A stretch of 64,000 nucleotides of DNA from Ignavibacteriota bacterium (GTDB lineage Bacteria; Bacteroidota; Ignavibacteria; Ignavibacteriales; Ignavibacteriaceae): assembly GCA_013285425.1 (NCBI GenBank), contig CP053447.1, forward strand, positions 1,556,001-1,620,000, written 5' to 3'. How positions within the stretch are numbered: position 1 is the stretch's first letter; every line of letters begins with the position of its first letter. Of the stretch, positions 18,610 through 29,100 are shown piece after piece. The notes below the pieces were generated by a model. It did not search any database. It saw only the letters and a list, made by a program, of their open reading frames with translations, and was not told where the DNA came from. A program made the position numbers and the translations under genes.

Positions 18610-20001
18610 ATGAGTGAATTAAATAAAGAAAATAGCAGCTTCAAAATACTTGTTATTGATGATGATGAATCAATAAGAAAAACATTAACAAATTATTTAA
18701 AGAAACTGAACTTTAATGTCTATTCAGCTTCTAATGGTTCTGAAGGAATTGAAATTGCACAAAAGGAAATTCCGGATTTAGTGATAACCGATATTAAAAT
18801 GCCAAAGGCAGATGGATTTGAAGTTTTAAAGAAAGTAAAAGAAATTGATTCGCACATTCACGTTATTATGATTACCGCTTTTGATGATATGAGCAGTACG
18901 GTTAAAGCAATGCAGCAAGGTGCTTATGATTACATTGAGAAACCGCTTGAGATAGATAAGCTGAAAATTACTATTAGCCGTGCTCTTGAAAATAAAAAAA
19001 TGAGCGAGCAGCTCACTTCATTTATTACTGTTGAAACTGAAGAATATCAGTCAGAGAATACCCTTATTGGTAAATCTTCAGTTATGAAAGATGTTTATAA
19101 AAAGATAGGGCAGACTACAACAAGCCGAGTAACAGTTCTTCTCGAAGGTGAAAGCGGTACAGGAAAAGAGCTTGTTGCAAGGGCAATTCATTACAGCGGC
19201 ATTACTAAGGATAAACCCTTTGTTCCCGTTAACTGTACAGCTTTAACTGAATCCCTTCTCGAAAGTGAATTATTCGGTCACGTAAAAGGAGCTTTCACCG
19301 GTTCCATACGCGATAAAAAAGGTAAATTTGAACTTGCCGGTGAAGGTACAATTTTCCTTGATGAAATTTCTGAAATATCTCCTAATCTGCAAGTTCAGTT
19401 ATTAAGAGTTTTACAGCAAAAAGAATTTGAACGTGTTGGAGGAGAAACTTTAATCCCGATAAAAGCAAGAATAATTGCAGCTACTAATAAAGATTTAAAC
19501 GCACTTGTAAGCGATGGAGAATTTAGAGAGGATTTATATTTTAGATTAAAAGTAGTATCAATTAACCTTCCACCTCTCCGTGAACGTCTGGATGATGTAC
19601 CTTTTTTGGTTAGCCATTTTCTTGCAAAGATTAATAATGAACTTCATAAAAATGTTACTAAAGTACCTGAAGATGTAATGGAGATGTTAAAAAATCATTA
19701 CTGGGTAGGGAATGTAAGAGAATTGGAAAACACCTTAATGCAGGCAGTTGTTCTCTCAAGTGATGATATTCTTAACAAGGAAAATATACTTTTAAGAAAG
19801 CCCGAACCGGGTGAAATTAAGGATGAAGTTCAATTTATCACACTTGCTGAAAATGAAAAAAATCATATTAAAAAAGTACTCGATGCCGTTCAGTGGGATA
19901 AAAACAAAGCATACAAAATTTTGGGCATTTCGCTACCGACTCTTTACAGCAAAATTGAAAACTATAAGCTGTCACCGTTTGATGATAAGTCCCCACAATA
20001 A
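18610..20001 (+). CDS. Sigma-54-dependent response regulator, NtrC family
   Basis: I prefer the ATG at 18610 (MSELNKEN); the frame opens at 18592 inside the kinase gene. Domains in order are a receiver with phospho-acceptor Asp61 in VITDIKMPKADGF, an AAA+ domain with Walker A GESGTGKE, the sigma-54 contact loop GAFTGS and Walker B-like FLDEISEIS, and a Fis-type HTH with AYKILGISLPTLYSKIE. It activates sigma-54 promoters after phosphorylation. It pairs with the upstream kinase and sits among copper genes, so those operons are the likely targets. Confidence 0.92.
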   Translation: MSELNKENSSFKILVIDDDESIRKTLTNYLKKLNFNVYSASNGSEGIEIAQKEIPDLVITDIKMPKADGFEVLKKVKEIDSHIHVIMITAFDDMSSTVKAMQQGAYDYIEKPLEIDKLKITISRALENKKMSEQLTSFITVETEEYQSENTLIGKSSVMKDVYKKIGQTTTSRVTVLLEGESGTGKELVARAIHYSGITKDKPFVPVNCTALTESLLESELFGHVKGAFTGSIRDKKGKFELAGEGTIFLDEISEISPNLQVQLLRVLQQKEFERVGGETLIPIKARIIAATNKDLNALVSDGEFREDLYFRLKVVSINLPPLRERLDDVPFLVSHFLAKINNELHKNVTKVPEDVMEMLKNHYWVGNVRELENTLMQAVVLSSDDILNKENILLRKPEPGEIKDEVQFITLAENEKNHIKKVLDAVQWDKNKAYKILGISLPTLYSKIENYKLSPFDDKSPQ

Positions 20002-20004
20002 TTT

Positions 20005-20300
20005 CTAATGTTGACATTTATGCACTTCGAAAGTAGTATGAACAATCCCAACTTCAGGCAATATTTCTTTCTAATAATACGATAGTTTTGGACTTGATGT
20101 TACGACTGAAATGGCATCAGAATAAATCTCTGGTCCGAAAGACCACATATATGTCCGGCATCTGCAAGTAATGCCATCGAGTTGATCATCAAACCATAGA
20201 AAACTTCGACTAAGATGTAAATTACATTCAGTGTAATTCCAATTATGAAAGCTTTGTTGTAATTTATCGACTGATGGCTATGTGAATGATTGTGTTCCAT
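20005..20300 (-). pseudogene. Internally deleted CDF (CzcD-like) cation efflux gene
   Basis: The minus strand begins MEHNHSHSHQSINYNKAF and continues to SMALLADAGH, the N-terminus and first metal-site region of CDF transporters. It then runs into unrelated codons. Near 20070-20005 another frame reads EILPEVGIVHTTFEVHKCQH before a stop, which looks like a CDF C-terminus. About 200 residues of the transporter core are missing. It follows a CzcA relic, as in intact czcA-czcD arrangements. Confidence 0.7.
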
Positions 20301-20326
20301 TTTTTATCTATTTAAATATATTCAAT

Positions 20327-20512
20327 TTATTCCAATAGATAATTAACCTCAACTTTTCTATTTTCGAACCAGCTATAAATTGATGAAATGAGCAAAGGTG
20401 TAAGCAGGATTGATGTCATCAATCCACCGATAGCCACAGTTGCAAGGGGTCTTTGTAACTCTGCACCAGCGGAAGTGGGAATTGCCATTGGAATGCAGAT
20501 ATAAGATGCTTA
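20327..20512 (-). pseudogene. C-terminal relic of an RND (CzcA/CusA-type) pump
   Basis: The minus strand reads SAGAELQRPLATVAIGGLMT followed by SILLTPLLISSIYSWF and a stop. This matches the end of heavy-metal RND pumps, including the intact gene at 26151, which has GSEVQRPLATVVVGGLFTS. An in-frame stop lies just upstream and roughly 950 residues are missing. Confidence 0.8.
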
Positions 20513-20536
20513 TTAAAGAATAATTTCAATCAAATT

Positions 20537-22636
20537 TTATTTCATCACTCTCATAGCATTCAATATTGCAATAATCGCAACACCCATATCGCCGAACACC
20601 GCTTCCCACATTGTTGCAATTCCAAATGCGCCGAGAAGAATGAAGAATAATTTCACTCCCATTGCAAAACCAATGTTTTGCCAGACGATAGTTCTCGTCC
20701 GCTTTGCAACTTCAATTGACTTTACAACCTGCATTGGTGAATCGGTCATCAAAACTACGTCTGCGGTTTCAACTGCTGCATCGGAGCCGAGAGCACCCAT
20801 TGCAATTCCAACATCGGCACGGGCAATTACCGGCGCATCATTTATTCCATCACCAACGAATGCGACTTTTCCATCTTTTGCTGAGTCAATTAGCTTTTCA
20901 ATATGTTCAACTTTGTTTTCCGGCAGCAGCTCTGAATAATATTCTTTGATACCAAGCTTTATTGCAAAGACTTCAGCAGCGCTTTTGTTATCTCCGGTTA
21001 GCATAACGGTATCTACTTTTAATTTGTTCAGCGCAGTAATTGCTTCTGCAGCTTCATCTTTTAATGAATCTGATATTACGATATAGCCGGCATATTTTTT
21101 ATTTACCGTTACGTGAACAACAGTTCCTTCAACATCACATTTGTCGTGTTCGATATTTTCAAGATGAAGCAGCTTATCATTTCCAATCAAAATTTCGTCT
21201 CCGTTTACTTTTGCCTGAATGCCGTGACCGGATATTTCTTTTACATCGCTTATTTCATTTTGCTGAATTTCATTCTGATAAGCTTCCAATATTGATTTAG
21301 CAATCGGATGACTCGAGTTCGCTTCTGCATAAGCAGCATATTTCAGAATGGCTTCTTCCTTGAATCCGTTGGCAGAAACTATTTCCGCAACTTTGAATTC
21401 ACCTTTCGTTAACGTTCCGGTTTTATCAAATACGACGGTCTTAATTTTTGTGAGCGCATCCAAAAAATTGGAACCTTTAACAAGGATCCCTCTTCGTGAA
21501 GCGCCACCAATCCCGCCAAAATATCCGAGCGGAATGCTTATCACTAAAGCACAAGGGCAAGAAATTACAAGCACTACCAACGCTCTGTAAATCCAGTCAG
21601 TAAATGTTTGTCCGGCAAAAAACAACGGTGGAATAACAGCAAGAAGCAAGGCTCCAAATACAACTACTGGAGTGTAATAGCGGGCAAATGTAGTGATGAA
21701 TTTTTCTGTCTCTGCTTTTTTACTGCTTGCATTTTCAACCAGCTCTAAAATTTTTGTAATTGAAGACTCGCCAAATTCTTTTGTTACTTTAATTGTAAGC
21801 AGTCCGCTTTTATTAATCATTCCCGCTAAAACTGTTTCGCTTTCTTTTACAGAACGGGGAACAGATTCCCCAGTGAGTGCCGAAGTATCAACAAAAGAAT
21901 TTCCTTCGATAATATTTCCGTCCAAAGGAATTTTCTCTCCGGGCTTCACAAGAATTATTTGTCCGGGATGAACTTCCGTTGGCGAAACTCTTTTAACATC
22001 TCCATTTATTTTTATGTTCGCATAATCCGGTCTTATCTCCAATAATGCTTTCACTGACTTTCGTGAGCGGTTAACGGCAATATTCTGGAACAATTCCCCG
22101 ACTACAAAAAACAACATAACGGCAACTGCTTCAGCCATTTCATCAATTGCAATTGCGCCAAGCGTTGCAATTGACATAAGAAAAAGCTCGTTGAAAACTT
22201 TTCCTTTTGCAATACTTCTTGCAGCACCCTTTAAAACACCCCAGCCGCTTATCAGATAAGCAGAAATAAAAACCAGATATTCTGCAAAATGATAAGGAGT
22301 GTTATGAATTTCTTCTTCGAAGATTAGCCCGACGGAAAGCAGAAGAAGTGCAAAAAAGATTTTTATCAATTCGTTTTTGTTCTCGGCAAGTTCATCTTTT
22401 ATTGCAAACCTTTTAGCCGGCGGTGTAAGGTCATCAGTCGGTTCAACTACTTCCACTTCCGGTTCGATCTCTTTAATCTTTTGTTTTACTTCTTCTAAAT
22501 CCGGTGCATCAATCTGTAAAGTCGAGTTTGCAAAATTCACAGAAACAAATTTAACTTCGGGCATCTTTGAAAGCCCTTCTTCAATCTTTGCCGCACACGA
22601 TGCGCAGTCAATATTTTTAAGTTGATATTTTTTCAT
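20537..22636 (-). CDS. Zn/Cd/Pb-type P1B ATPase
   Basis: This 699-residue metal ATPase has one HMA domain with CxxC at 11-14 (DCASCAAK). The CPC motif appears as SCPCALVISIPLGYFGG (near 358) and the phosphorylated Asp as FDKTGTLTKG (near 402). It also has SSHPIAKS and [17 protein letters not shown]. The SCPCALVISIPLG context and ASRRGILVKG are typical of the ZntA/CadA group exporting divalent metals, in contrast to copA in this window. It is the last intact gene of the minus-strand RND operon and abuts the czcA/czcD relics. Confidence 0.9.
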   Translation of the reverse strand: MKKYQLKNIDCASCAAKIEEGLSKMPEVKFVSVNFANSTLQIDAPDLEEVKQKIKEIEPEVEVVEPTDDLTPPAKRFAIKDELAENKNELIKIFFALLLLSVGLIFEEEIHNTPYHFAEYLVFISAYLISGWGVLKGAARSIAKGKVFNELFLMSIATLGAIAIDEMAEAVAVMLFFVVGELFQNIAVNRSRKSVKALLEIRPDYANIKINGDVKRVSPTEVHPGQIILVKPGEKIPLDGNIIEGNSFVDTSALTGESVPRSVKESETVLAGMINKSGLLTIKVTKEFGESSITKILELVENASSKKAETEKFITTFARYYTPVVVFGALLLAVIPPLFFAGQTFTDWIYRALVVLVISCPCALVISIPLGYFGGIGGASRRGILVKGSNFLDALTKIKTVVFDKTGTLTKGEFKVAEIVSANGFKEEAILKYAAYAEANSSHPIAKSILEAYQNEIQQNEISDVKEISGHGIQAKVNGDEILIGNDKLLHLENIEHDKCDVEGTVVHVTVNKKYAGYIVISDSLKDEAAEAITALNKLKVDTVMLTGDNKSAAEVFAIKLGIKEYYSELLPENKVEHIEKLIDSAKDGKVAFVGDGINDAPVIARADVGIAMGALGSDAAVETADVVLMTDSPMQVVKSIEVAKRTRTIVWQNIGFAMGVKLFFILLGAFGIATMWEAVFGDMGVAIIAILNAMRVMK

Positions 22637-22663
22637 AATAAGTTACCTTTTAATTCTCGTTTT

Positions 22664-23320
22664 CTATCTAATAAAATATCCAGTTATTCCAAGAACGATT
22701 AACAAAACTCCAGTTATTGTTTTTTCGTGGTGTTCGAGAAAATGCGATTTAATTTTTCTTACGCCTTTCATTCCAAGCCACACAAGCAGAAGCATTCCGG
22801 CAATAGTAATTACAGTATAGATTATCGATACTGAAATTATTCCTTCCCAGCCGAGCTTGCCTGCAACAAAATAATACGCTTCTATTTCCAGACAAGGAGA
22901 AAAAAACATCGAGATTACCAAAGTAAGAATTATTGCAGCGGTAGTTTTCTTTCTTGTCCCTTCGGGATTAACATCATCAATATGAATTTCGTGAGAGTGA
23001 TGATGGTAATGTTTATTTTCTCTAAAGCTCAATATAAGATAAATTATTCCAAGTAGTATCAGCAAGCTTGGAGCGATTACTCCAACAATGAAAGAGTAAG
23101 AATCCGATAGTTTGTACCCCAAAAATCCAATTATGATTCCGATAATTATTGTGCTAAGCGTGTGTGATAATCCAGCAATTGCAGTAATGCCCATCGTTGA
23201 TTTTTCATTCCACTTTTCCGATTTGGAGAGAGCAACCAAAGGAATCCAATGATTCGGAATAGAAGCGTGAACTATGCTGAGTAAAAAAGCGCCTAATATT
23301 ATTTGTGATAAACCAGTCAT
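22664..23320 (-). CDS. NicO/RcnA-like or UreH-like membrane metal exporter
   Basis: This six-helix membrane protein has a His-rich cytosolic loop (HYHHHSHEIHIDD). The signature pieces are SIVHASIPNHWIPLVALSKS and GLSHTLSTIIIGIIIGF, and the conserved FFSPCLEIEAYYF lies in a later helix. These suggest the NicO/UreH/SulP-like exporter group that moves Ni, Co or other ions. I choose the ATG at 23320 because AAGGG precedes it; an alternative ATG at 23335 overlaps the previous stop. Confidence 0.75.
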   Translation of the reverse strand: MTGLSQIILGAFLLSIVHASIPNHWIPLVALSKSEKWNEKSTMGITAIAGLSHTLSTIIIGIIIGFLGYKLSDSYSFIVGVIAPSLLILLGIIYLILSFRENKHYHHHSHEIHIDDVNPEGTRKKTTAAIILTLVISMFFSPCLEIEAYYFVAGKLGWEGIISVSIIYTVITIAGMLLLVWLGMKGVRKIKSHFLEHHEKTITGVLLIVLGITGYFIR

Positions 23321-23331
23321 ATCATAGCCCT

Positions 23332-23682
23332 TCATTTTACAATTGCAATCTTTGCAGCGGTAAGAGTATTTTCGTGCATATGCCCAAGCAATTCTACAAC
23401 TTCTGCATCTGCAATTTCCGGCGGAATTGGTTCGTGAGAAGTAACTTTTATCTCAACATTGTTTTTATCCGCGGCATAAAAAGAAATGATATTTCCGTTA
23501 GCGTCTCTTTCAAACCCTTTGGCTTTAACAACAAATACATTTATCCCCTGGTTTATCTCACTTCCCGGGCTGAATTTATCGAATGAACCTATTTCACCGG
23601 TTTTGGCAAAATATGTAAAATACATTATTGTGATAACCACTATAAAAATTGCGGGCAAAATTAATATTGATAATTTTTTCAT
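23332..23682 (-). CDS. Membrane-anchored CcmE-like OB-fold protein
   Basis: This 116-residue protein has an N-terminal helix (ILILPAIFIVVITIMYFTYF) and a small beta-rich domain ending EPIPPEIADAEVVELLGHMH and LTAAKIAIVK. The closing pattern (a PPEI/D step, a strand, then TAAKI) resembles CcmE-type OB folds, but the haem-binding His motif is not evident. It could be a periplasmic metal-binding relative. It overlaps the downstream exporter by an ATGA. Confidence 0.5.
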   Translation of the reverse strand: MKKLSILILPAIFIVVITIMYFTYFAKTGEIGSFDKFSPGSEINQGINVFVVKAKGFERDANGNIISFYAADKNNVEIKVTSHEPIPPEIADAEVVELLGHMHENTLTAAKIAIVK

Positions 23683-23720
23683 TGATTCACCTAAAATTTT
23701 TTATTCTAAATAATCATATT

Positions 23721-24788
23721 TCAATTTACCGGCATATTTAAATAGATTGACCTGATGCCGCTTTCACCGGTTTCAAATTTTACATTTCCGCTATGAGCGT
23801 GTATAATTGAAGATGCAAGTGCAAAAGTGTATCCCTTCTCCGGATTAGCTATTAAATCAAATACTTCCGTCCCATTATTTTTTTGAGTCGTTTTCTTTCC
23901 ATTCAGAGTTAAAGATATTTCAACCATTTCATTGTTTATTGCTGCTGATATTATAAGTTCCTTTTTCGCCGGGCTTTGTTCTATGAAGCTTTGTAATATT
24001 TGCTTCAAGGCAAATTCAATTTGCCTAACATCCATATAAACCGGCGGCAGTTTTGGTTCACTCTTAAAAGAAAAATTATAACCGGGATTATTCTGTATAA
24101 TTTCATTCATACATTTTTTAGTCAGATGAAAAAGATTATATCTAACTTTTTTCATCGGTTTAGGCGCAACAAGGTTAGATAGGTGCGATATGTGTGAACC
24201 CAAACGCTCTAATTTTTCCGATAACAATTTTACCGTAAAAGAATTTCCATCACCATTATTATAAATACTTTTCAAAGATTTCGTTAACCCTTCACAAGCA
24301 GAATAATCATTCATTATACCGTTATTAACAACGTTTATTACGGTTGATATTTTTTCTAACGCAGCCAGCCGGGCTTTTTCAGCTTGAACTTTTTTTAATC
24401 TATCTATCAACACTCCGGCTATTATTCCTACTGTCCAGATTAATATTAACTCAGAAAGATTTTCTGCAATATATAACTTTGAAAAAAGTCCTGTATTTAA
24501 AGAGTGCGGCAGATATAATAATGAAACGACCAGTGCCAGCTTTATTGCTCCTTTTATACCTAAAAATAATGCAGCTAAAAGAACCGGTAAAAAATATAAC
24601 TTCGATAAAAGCTGATGCAGAAAATCAAGATAAATTTCTTCCTGGGAGAAAGTTAAGAAGTGAACAAGACTAATCGCTATTGCTAATAAAACGGTTCCGC
24701 TTAATATTTTTTCCCCTTTACTTCCTGCTATTCTGTTCATCATAGGAGAAATCATTTTTAATACCTTACTCATCATCTTCACTCTCAT
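23721..24788 (-). CDS. Degenerate membrane histidine-kinase-like protein
   Basis: This 355-residue protein has four hydrophobic segments and a coiled linker (RLKKVQAEKARLAALEKIST). A region recalling HisKA/HATPase folds follows (DVRQIEFALKQILQSFIEQS, then GYTFALASSIIHAHSGNVKF). The phospho-acceptor H-box is absent, the N-box Asn is not in its usual form, and the G1 box is lost. It may be a sensor without kinase activity or a scaffold. It lies in the RND operon between the TPR and CcmE-like genes, so it may monitor pump function. Confidence 0.6.
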   Translation of the reverse strand: MRVKMMSKVLKMISPMMNRIAGSKGEKILSGTVLLAIAISLVHFLTFSQEEIYLDFLHQLLSKLYFLPVLLAALFLGIKGAIKLALVVSLLYLPHSLNTGLFSKLYIAENLSELILIWTVGIIAGVLIDRLKKVQAEKARLAALEKISTVINVVNNGIMNDYSACEGLTKSLKSIYNNGDGNSFTVKLLSEKLERLGSHISHLSNLVAPKPMKKVRYNLFHLTKKCMNEIIQNNPGYNFSFKSEPKLPPVYMDVRQIEFALKQILQSFIEQSPAKKELIISAAINNEMVEISLTLNGKKTTQKNNGTEVFDLIANPEKGYTFALASSIIHAHSGNVKFETGESGIRSIYLNMPVN

Positions 24789-24792
24789 CTGT

Positions 24793-25665
24793 TCATTTTA
24801 CTTCAGCATTGAAAAAAATATTGATACTTAACTCCAAACTTGCTTGAGGATTTTGCTGCGTAATTGCAGATGCCTCTTCAAATTCAAATTCTGCTTTGTC
24901 TTTCTCTCCGCTAATTTCATAAAGAACACCAAGCAAGTAATGACCTTCTGCCTGAGATGAGTTCTCAACCTCATCAATCTTTGCATATTTCATTGCCTTC
25001 TCATAATCATTTTTCTTAAAATAAACATCAGCAAGCAGCAGTTCCATTCGATTGAAACGTAAATCAAATGATTGCATTTCATTTACCACAGCAAGTACCT
25101 TATCATAATCTTTAAGCAGCCAGTAAGCAAGAGATTTTCCCAAATAACTTTCAGTATCTTTATTATCTCTCTTCAAAGCACGGTTAAAAGATTCAAGCGC
25201 TTCGTTGAACATTTTGTTCTGCAAATAAATAATTCCCAATTGACGGATTGAGTTTGGACTGGTCGAATCAAGCTCCGCTGCTTTGTTAAGATTAATAACT
25301 GCTTCATCAAGCCGTCCCATTATACTGTTCAGAATGCCAAGGTTATGGTATGCTCTTGCTTTTTGAGGATTGAACTTTACAGCTTTCTTAAAATACCCGA
25401 GCGATTTTTCCAAATCCGCAGCTCGTTGATAAATTACTCCAAGGTTAGTTAGTGCATCATAATTTGTGCTGTCAATTTCAATAACTTCTTCATAATACTT
25501 GTGGATATTCTCCATTTCAGATTCGTCAAAAATCTGATCTAAAAGATTTTCCTTTCCTATTGTTTTTTTTGCGGATCCATTCATACTTTGTGCGATTAAG
25601 CAAGAGTTTAAGACCGTAAAGAACCAACAAACAAAAACAATATTTTTTGAGAAATATTCTTTCAC
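24793..25665 (-). CDS. Secreted TPR-repeat protein of the RND operon
   Basis: This 290-residue protein has an N-terminal signal (IVFVCWFFTVLNSCLIA) and about six to seven TPR units, for example YDALTNLGVIYQRAADLEKS and ARAYHNLGILNSIMGRLDEA. TPR domains mediate protein contacts. A second TPR gene occupies the same relative place beside the plus-strand RND operon (44770). A periplasmic scaffold role is inferred. Confidence 0.8.
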   Translation of the reverse strand: MKEYFSKNIVFVCWFFTVLNSCLIAQSMNGSAKKTIGKENLLDQIFDESEMENIHKYYEEVIEIDSTNYDALTNLGVIYQRAADLEKSLGYFKKAVKFNPQKARAYHNLGILNSIMGRLDEAVINLNKAAELDSTSPNSIRQLGIIYLQNKMFNEALESFNRALKRDNKDTESYLGKSLAYWLLKDYDKVLAVVNEMQSFDLRFNRMELLLADVYFKKNDYEKAMKYAKIDEVENSSQAEGHYLLGVLYEISGEKDKAEFEFEEASAITQQNPQASLELSINIFFNAEVK

Positions 25666-25741
25666 AACTTCATCTCATTCTAATATTCCATTTTAACTGT
25701 AAATCCAATCCCACAATCCATTTCCCATCAAACATCTTCCA

Positions 25742-26083
25742 TCAAATCGCTACTGCGCCTCTCTCATTTGTTCTTATCTTAACAACGTTACTAACTTCAA
25801 TTACAAATATTTTTCCATCTCCCGGATTTCCCGTATGAGCCGTTCTTTGAATTACATCTATCACTTGATCAACAATATCATTATGAACAACCAATTCTAT
25901 TTTAACTCTTGGCACAAACTCGTGTAACCCTTCACTGATTTTATCCTGTGCATTTCTGGCTTTTGATTTACCAAATCCTTTTATTTCCGAAATTGTAATA
26001 CCGGGCAATCCTTCTATTTTTTTAAGCTCAGTTATTACCGCATCGAGTTTAAAATCTCTTATAATTGCTTTTATTTCTTTCAT
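25742..26083 (-). CDS. PII-like protein linked to RND pump (PII-NG type)
   Basis: This 113-residue protein has the PII fold signature: MKEIKAIIRDFKLDAVITEL at the start, a T-loop region (GFGKSKARNAQDKISEGLHE), VKIELVV and the B-loop AHTGNPGDGKIFVIEV. Canonical GlnB/GlnK Tyr51 is not apparent. A PII-new-group next to CzcA/CusA pumps is described in the PII literature, and this position matches it. It may sense adenylates and gate metal export. It follows the pump gene and a long hairpin. Confidence 0.88.
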   Translation of the reverse strand: MKEIKAIIRDFKLDAVITELKKIEGLPGITISEIKGFGKSKARNAQDKISEGLHEFVPRVKIELVVHNDIVDQVIDVIQRTAHTGNPGDGKIFVIEVSNVVKIRTNERGAVAI

Positions 26084-26111
26084 AATTATTCTCCATATTT
26101 TTTAGTTAAGC

Positions 26112-26142
26112 GAGATGACATCTTTTAGAAAGATGTCATCTC
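26112..26142. repeat. Perfect 14-bp hairpin between czcA and PII-like gene
   Basis: GAGATGACATCTTT (26112-26125) and AAAGATGTCATCTC (26129-26142) form a perfect stem around TAG. On the minus strand there is no T-run after it, so it is not a classical terminator. It may set the ratio of pump to PII protein, or be a mobile palindromic repeat. Confidence 0.75.
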
Positions 26143-26150
26143 TACAAGTT

Positions 26151-29100
26151 TTACATTTCACGTTCGCTGAATTTTATTGAAAACCATTTGTATAAAGCGG
26201 GCAAAACTAATAGAGTAAGTATAGTTGAAGTAAACAATCCACCAACTACCACGGTTGCAAGAGGTCTTTGAACTTCACTCCCTGTACCTGCCGCAAACAA
26301 TAATGGAATTAAACCAAGAGCGGTTGTAAGCGCGGTCATTAAAACCGGTCTTACTCTTAACAAAGCTCCTTTAACCGACGCTTCATCTATTTTTAAACCT
26401 TCTCTCATCAGTTGATTAAAATAAGTAACGAGTATCATTCCGTTTTCTAATGCGACGCCAAATAACGCAATAAAGCCAACCGAGGAAGGAACAGAAAGAT
26501 TTTGTCCTGTTATCCAGAGCCCTACTACACCGCCGATTAACGCAAGCGGAATATTCAAAAGAATAAGCAGTGAGTTTTTAACGGATCCAAAATTGAAAAA
26601 GAGTAATAAAAATATCAGAAGTAACGTGATCGGAATAACTACTGCAAATCTTTTATTTGCTTCCTGCTGAAGTCTGAACTGTCCGCCCCACGTTACAAGA
26701 TAGCCGGCTGGCAGCTTCACGTTTGATTCGATTACTTGCTGTCCTTCTTCAACAAATGAACCTATATCTCTACCAACAACATTTGCCTGTATAGTTATAA
26801 ACCGCTGGTTATTTTCTCTGGTTATTTGTCTCGGTCCTATTACTTCTTCTATTTCAGCAAGCTGACTTAGCGGCACATTTGTCCCATTTGGTGCTTTAAT
26901 AAGTATTTTACCAATGTCGCTTGCCGTTAATCTTGCTTCGGGTGTGAATCGGACTAGTATATCGAATCTTCTTATTTCTTCAAATATTTGTCCTGCAGTT
27001 TCTCCGCCTACCGCTGTTCTAATTACCTGCTGCACATCTTCAACATTAATTCCGTAACGGGCTATGCTATGTCTGTTTATCACAATTTTTAACTGCGGTG
27101 CACCCGTTACCTGGTCAACCTGAACATCTTCGGCTCCTTTTACAGTTCTGATAACCGAAGCAATTTTTTCTGCTTCATTCTTTAAAACTTCAAGGTCACC
27201 GCCAAATAATTTGATAGCCAATTCTGCTCTTACACCTTCGAGAAGTTCATCAACAGTCATCTGAATCGGCTGAGTGAAGTTAACAAGCGCGCCCGGTATT
27301 TCTCCAAATTCTTCACGAATAATTTCTTCTAATTCACCCTGACTCATATCGCGCCGCCATTGTTCTTTGGGCTTAAGAAGTACATACATTTCCGCACTAT
27401 TTATTGGGTCCGTATGAGCACCCACTTCACCTCTGCCAATTCTTGTAACTGCTCCTGCTACTTCCTGTATTTTCATTAATCTTCTTTCGGCAATCAATGT
27501 TAATCTTGTGCTTTCAGTTAACGATATTGACGGAGCCATTGACATCCTCATTACAATAGTTCCTTCCTGCAAGGTTGGCGTAAACTCGGAGCCAAGCTGA
27601 GGAAAAATTATTATTCCGAATAATAATATTAATGAAGCCAGCATTACTGCAATTATTCTTCTTCGCACAAAAAATCTTACAACCGGTTCATATACTTTTT
27701 GCAGTTGTAATACAATCCATAATTCTTTTTGTTCTTTATTGCTGTTGATTTCTTTTTTTGTTCTTCTCATTAAATAAGAAGAAAGAACCGGAGCAATTAG
27801 TACGGCAAATATTAATGACCCCAGCATCGCAAGTGCAATGGTATATGCAAGGGGACTGAATGTTTTTCCTTCAACACCCTGAAGTGTAAACAGCGGAATA
27901 AAGACAACAATAATAATGATTATTGCGAAAGTAATTGGACGGATTACTTCTTTACCTGCTACAGATATAATATGAATGAAGTTTTCTTCTTTACCAGATT
28001 CTCGTTTCAGCCGGTCAATATTTTCCACCAAAACAATTGTCGCATCCACCATCATTCCAATGGCAATAGCCAGCCCGCCGAAGGACATAAGGTTTATTGA
28101 AATATTAAAGTAGCTCATCCCAATAAACGCAAAAAGAATAGCAAAGGGTATTGACAGTGCAACCACTATGCTTGGGCGCAGAGATCCCATAAAAATCATC
28201 AGAATAATTACTACTAAAATTATTCCCTGCCATAATGCATTTGTTACCGTTGTAACTGCAGATTCTACAAGTGATTTTTGTTCGTAGTAAGGAACTATTT
28301 TTATTCCTTCCGGAAGTATTTTATTTATTTCAGCAAGCTTTTGTTCAACCGCGCTAATTACAGTAGAAGAGTTTGTTCCGTACAATTTCACTACCATACC
28401 CGAAACTACTTCACCAATTCCATTCCTTGTTTGAACACCCCGCCTGATTGCACCACCTATTTCAACATCCGCCAACTGGGAAAGATAAATGGGTATTCCA
28501 TCTTCAGCTTTTATTATAATGTTTTCAATGTCTTCAATTTTTTGTGTTAGCCCGACAGACCGGACAACAAATTCTTCAGCATCCTTTTCAATAAATTGTG
28601 CACCAACATTTAAATTATTTGCTTTTATCTTCTCAACAATTTCATTTATAGTCACATCATAGCGCAGTAGTGCATTCGGATCTATAGCAACCTGAAACTG
28701 TTTTTCATATCCGCCAATACCAAGCACTTCTGTAACACCGGGAACTGTTTGAAGCTGGTATTTTATCAGCCAGTCTTGTATTGTTCTTAATTCTTCAAGT
28801 GTATATGTGCCGGTAGTATCATCAAGATAATAAAACAAAACCAAGCCCATTCCGGTTGATATTGGTCCCATCTGCGGATCACCAAAACCTTCCGGTATCT
28901 GTTCTCTTGCTTCAGTAAGTCTCTCGTTTACTAATTGCCTTGCAAAATAAATATCGGTTCCATCCTTGAAATATATATTCACAACCGATAAGCCGAAATT
29001 TGAAACAGATCTTATGGTTTCAAGATTTGGCAGACCGTTCATTGTTACTTCAATAGGATAAGTAACATATTTTTCAACTTCTTCCGGCGCTAATCCTTCT

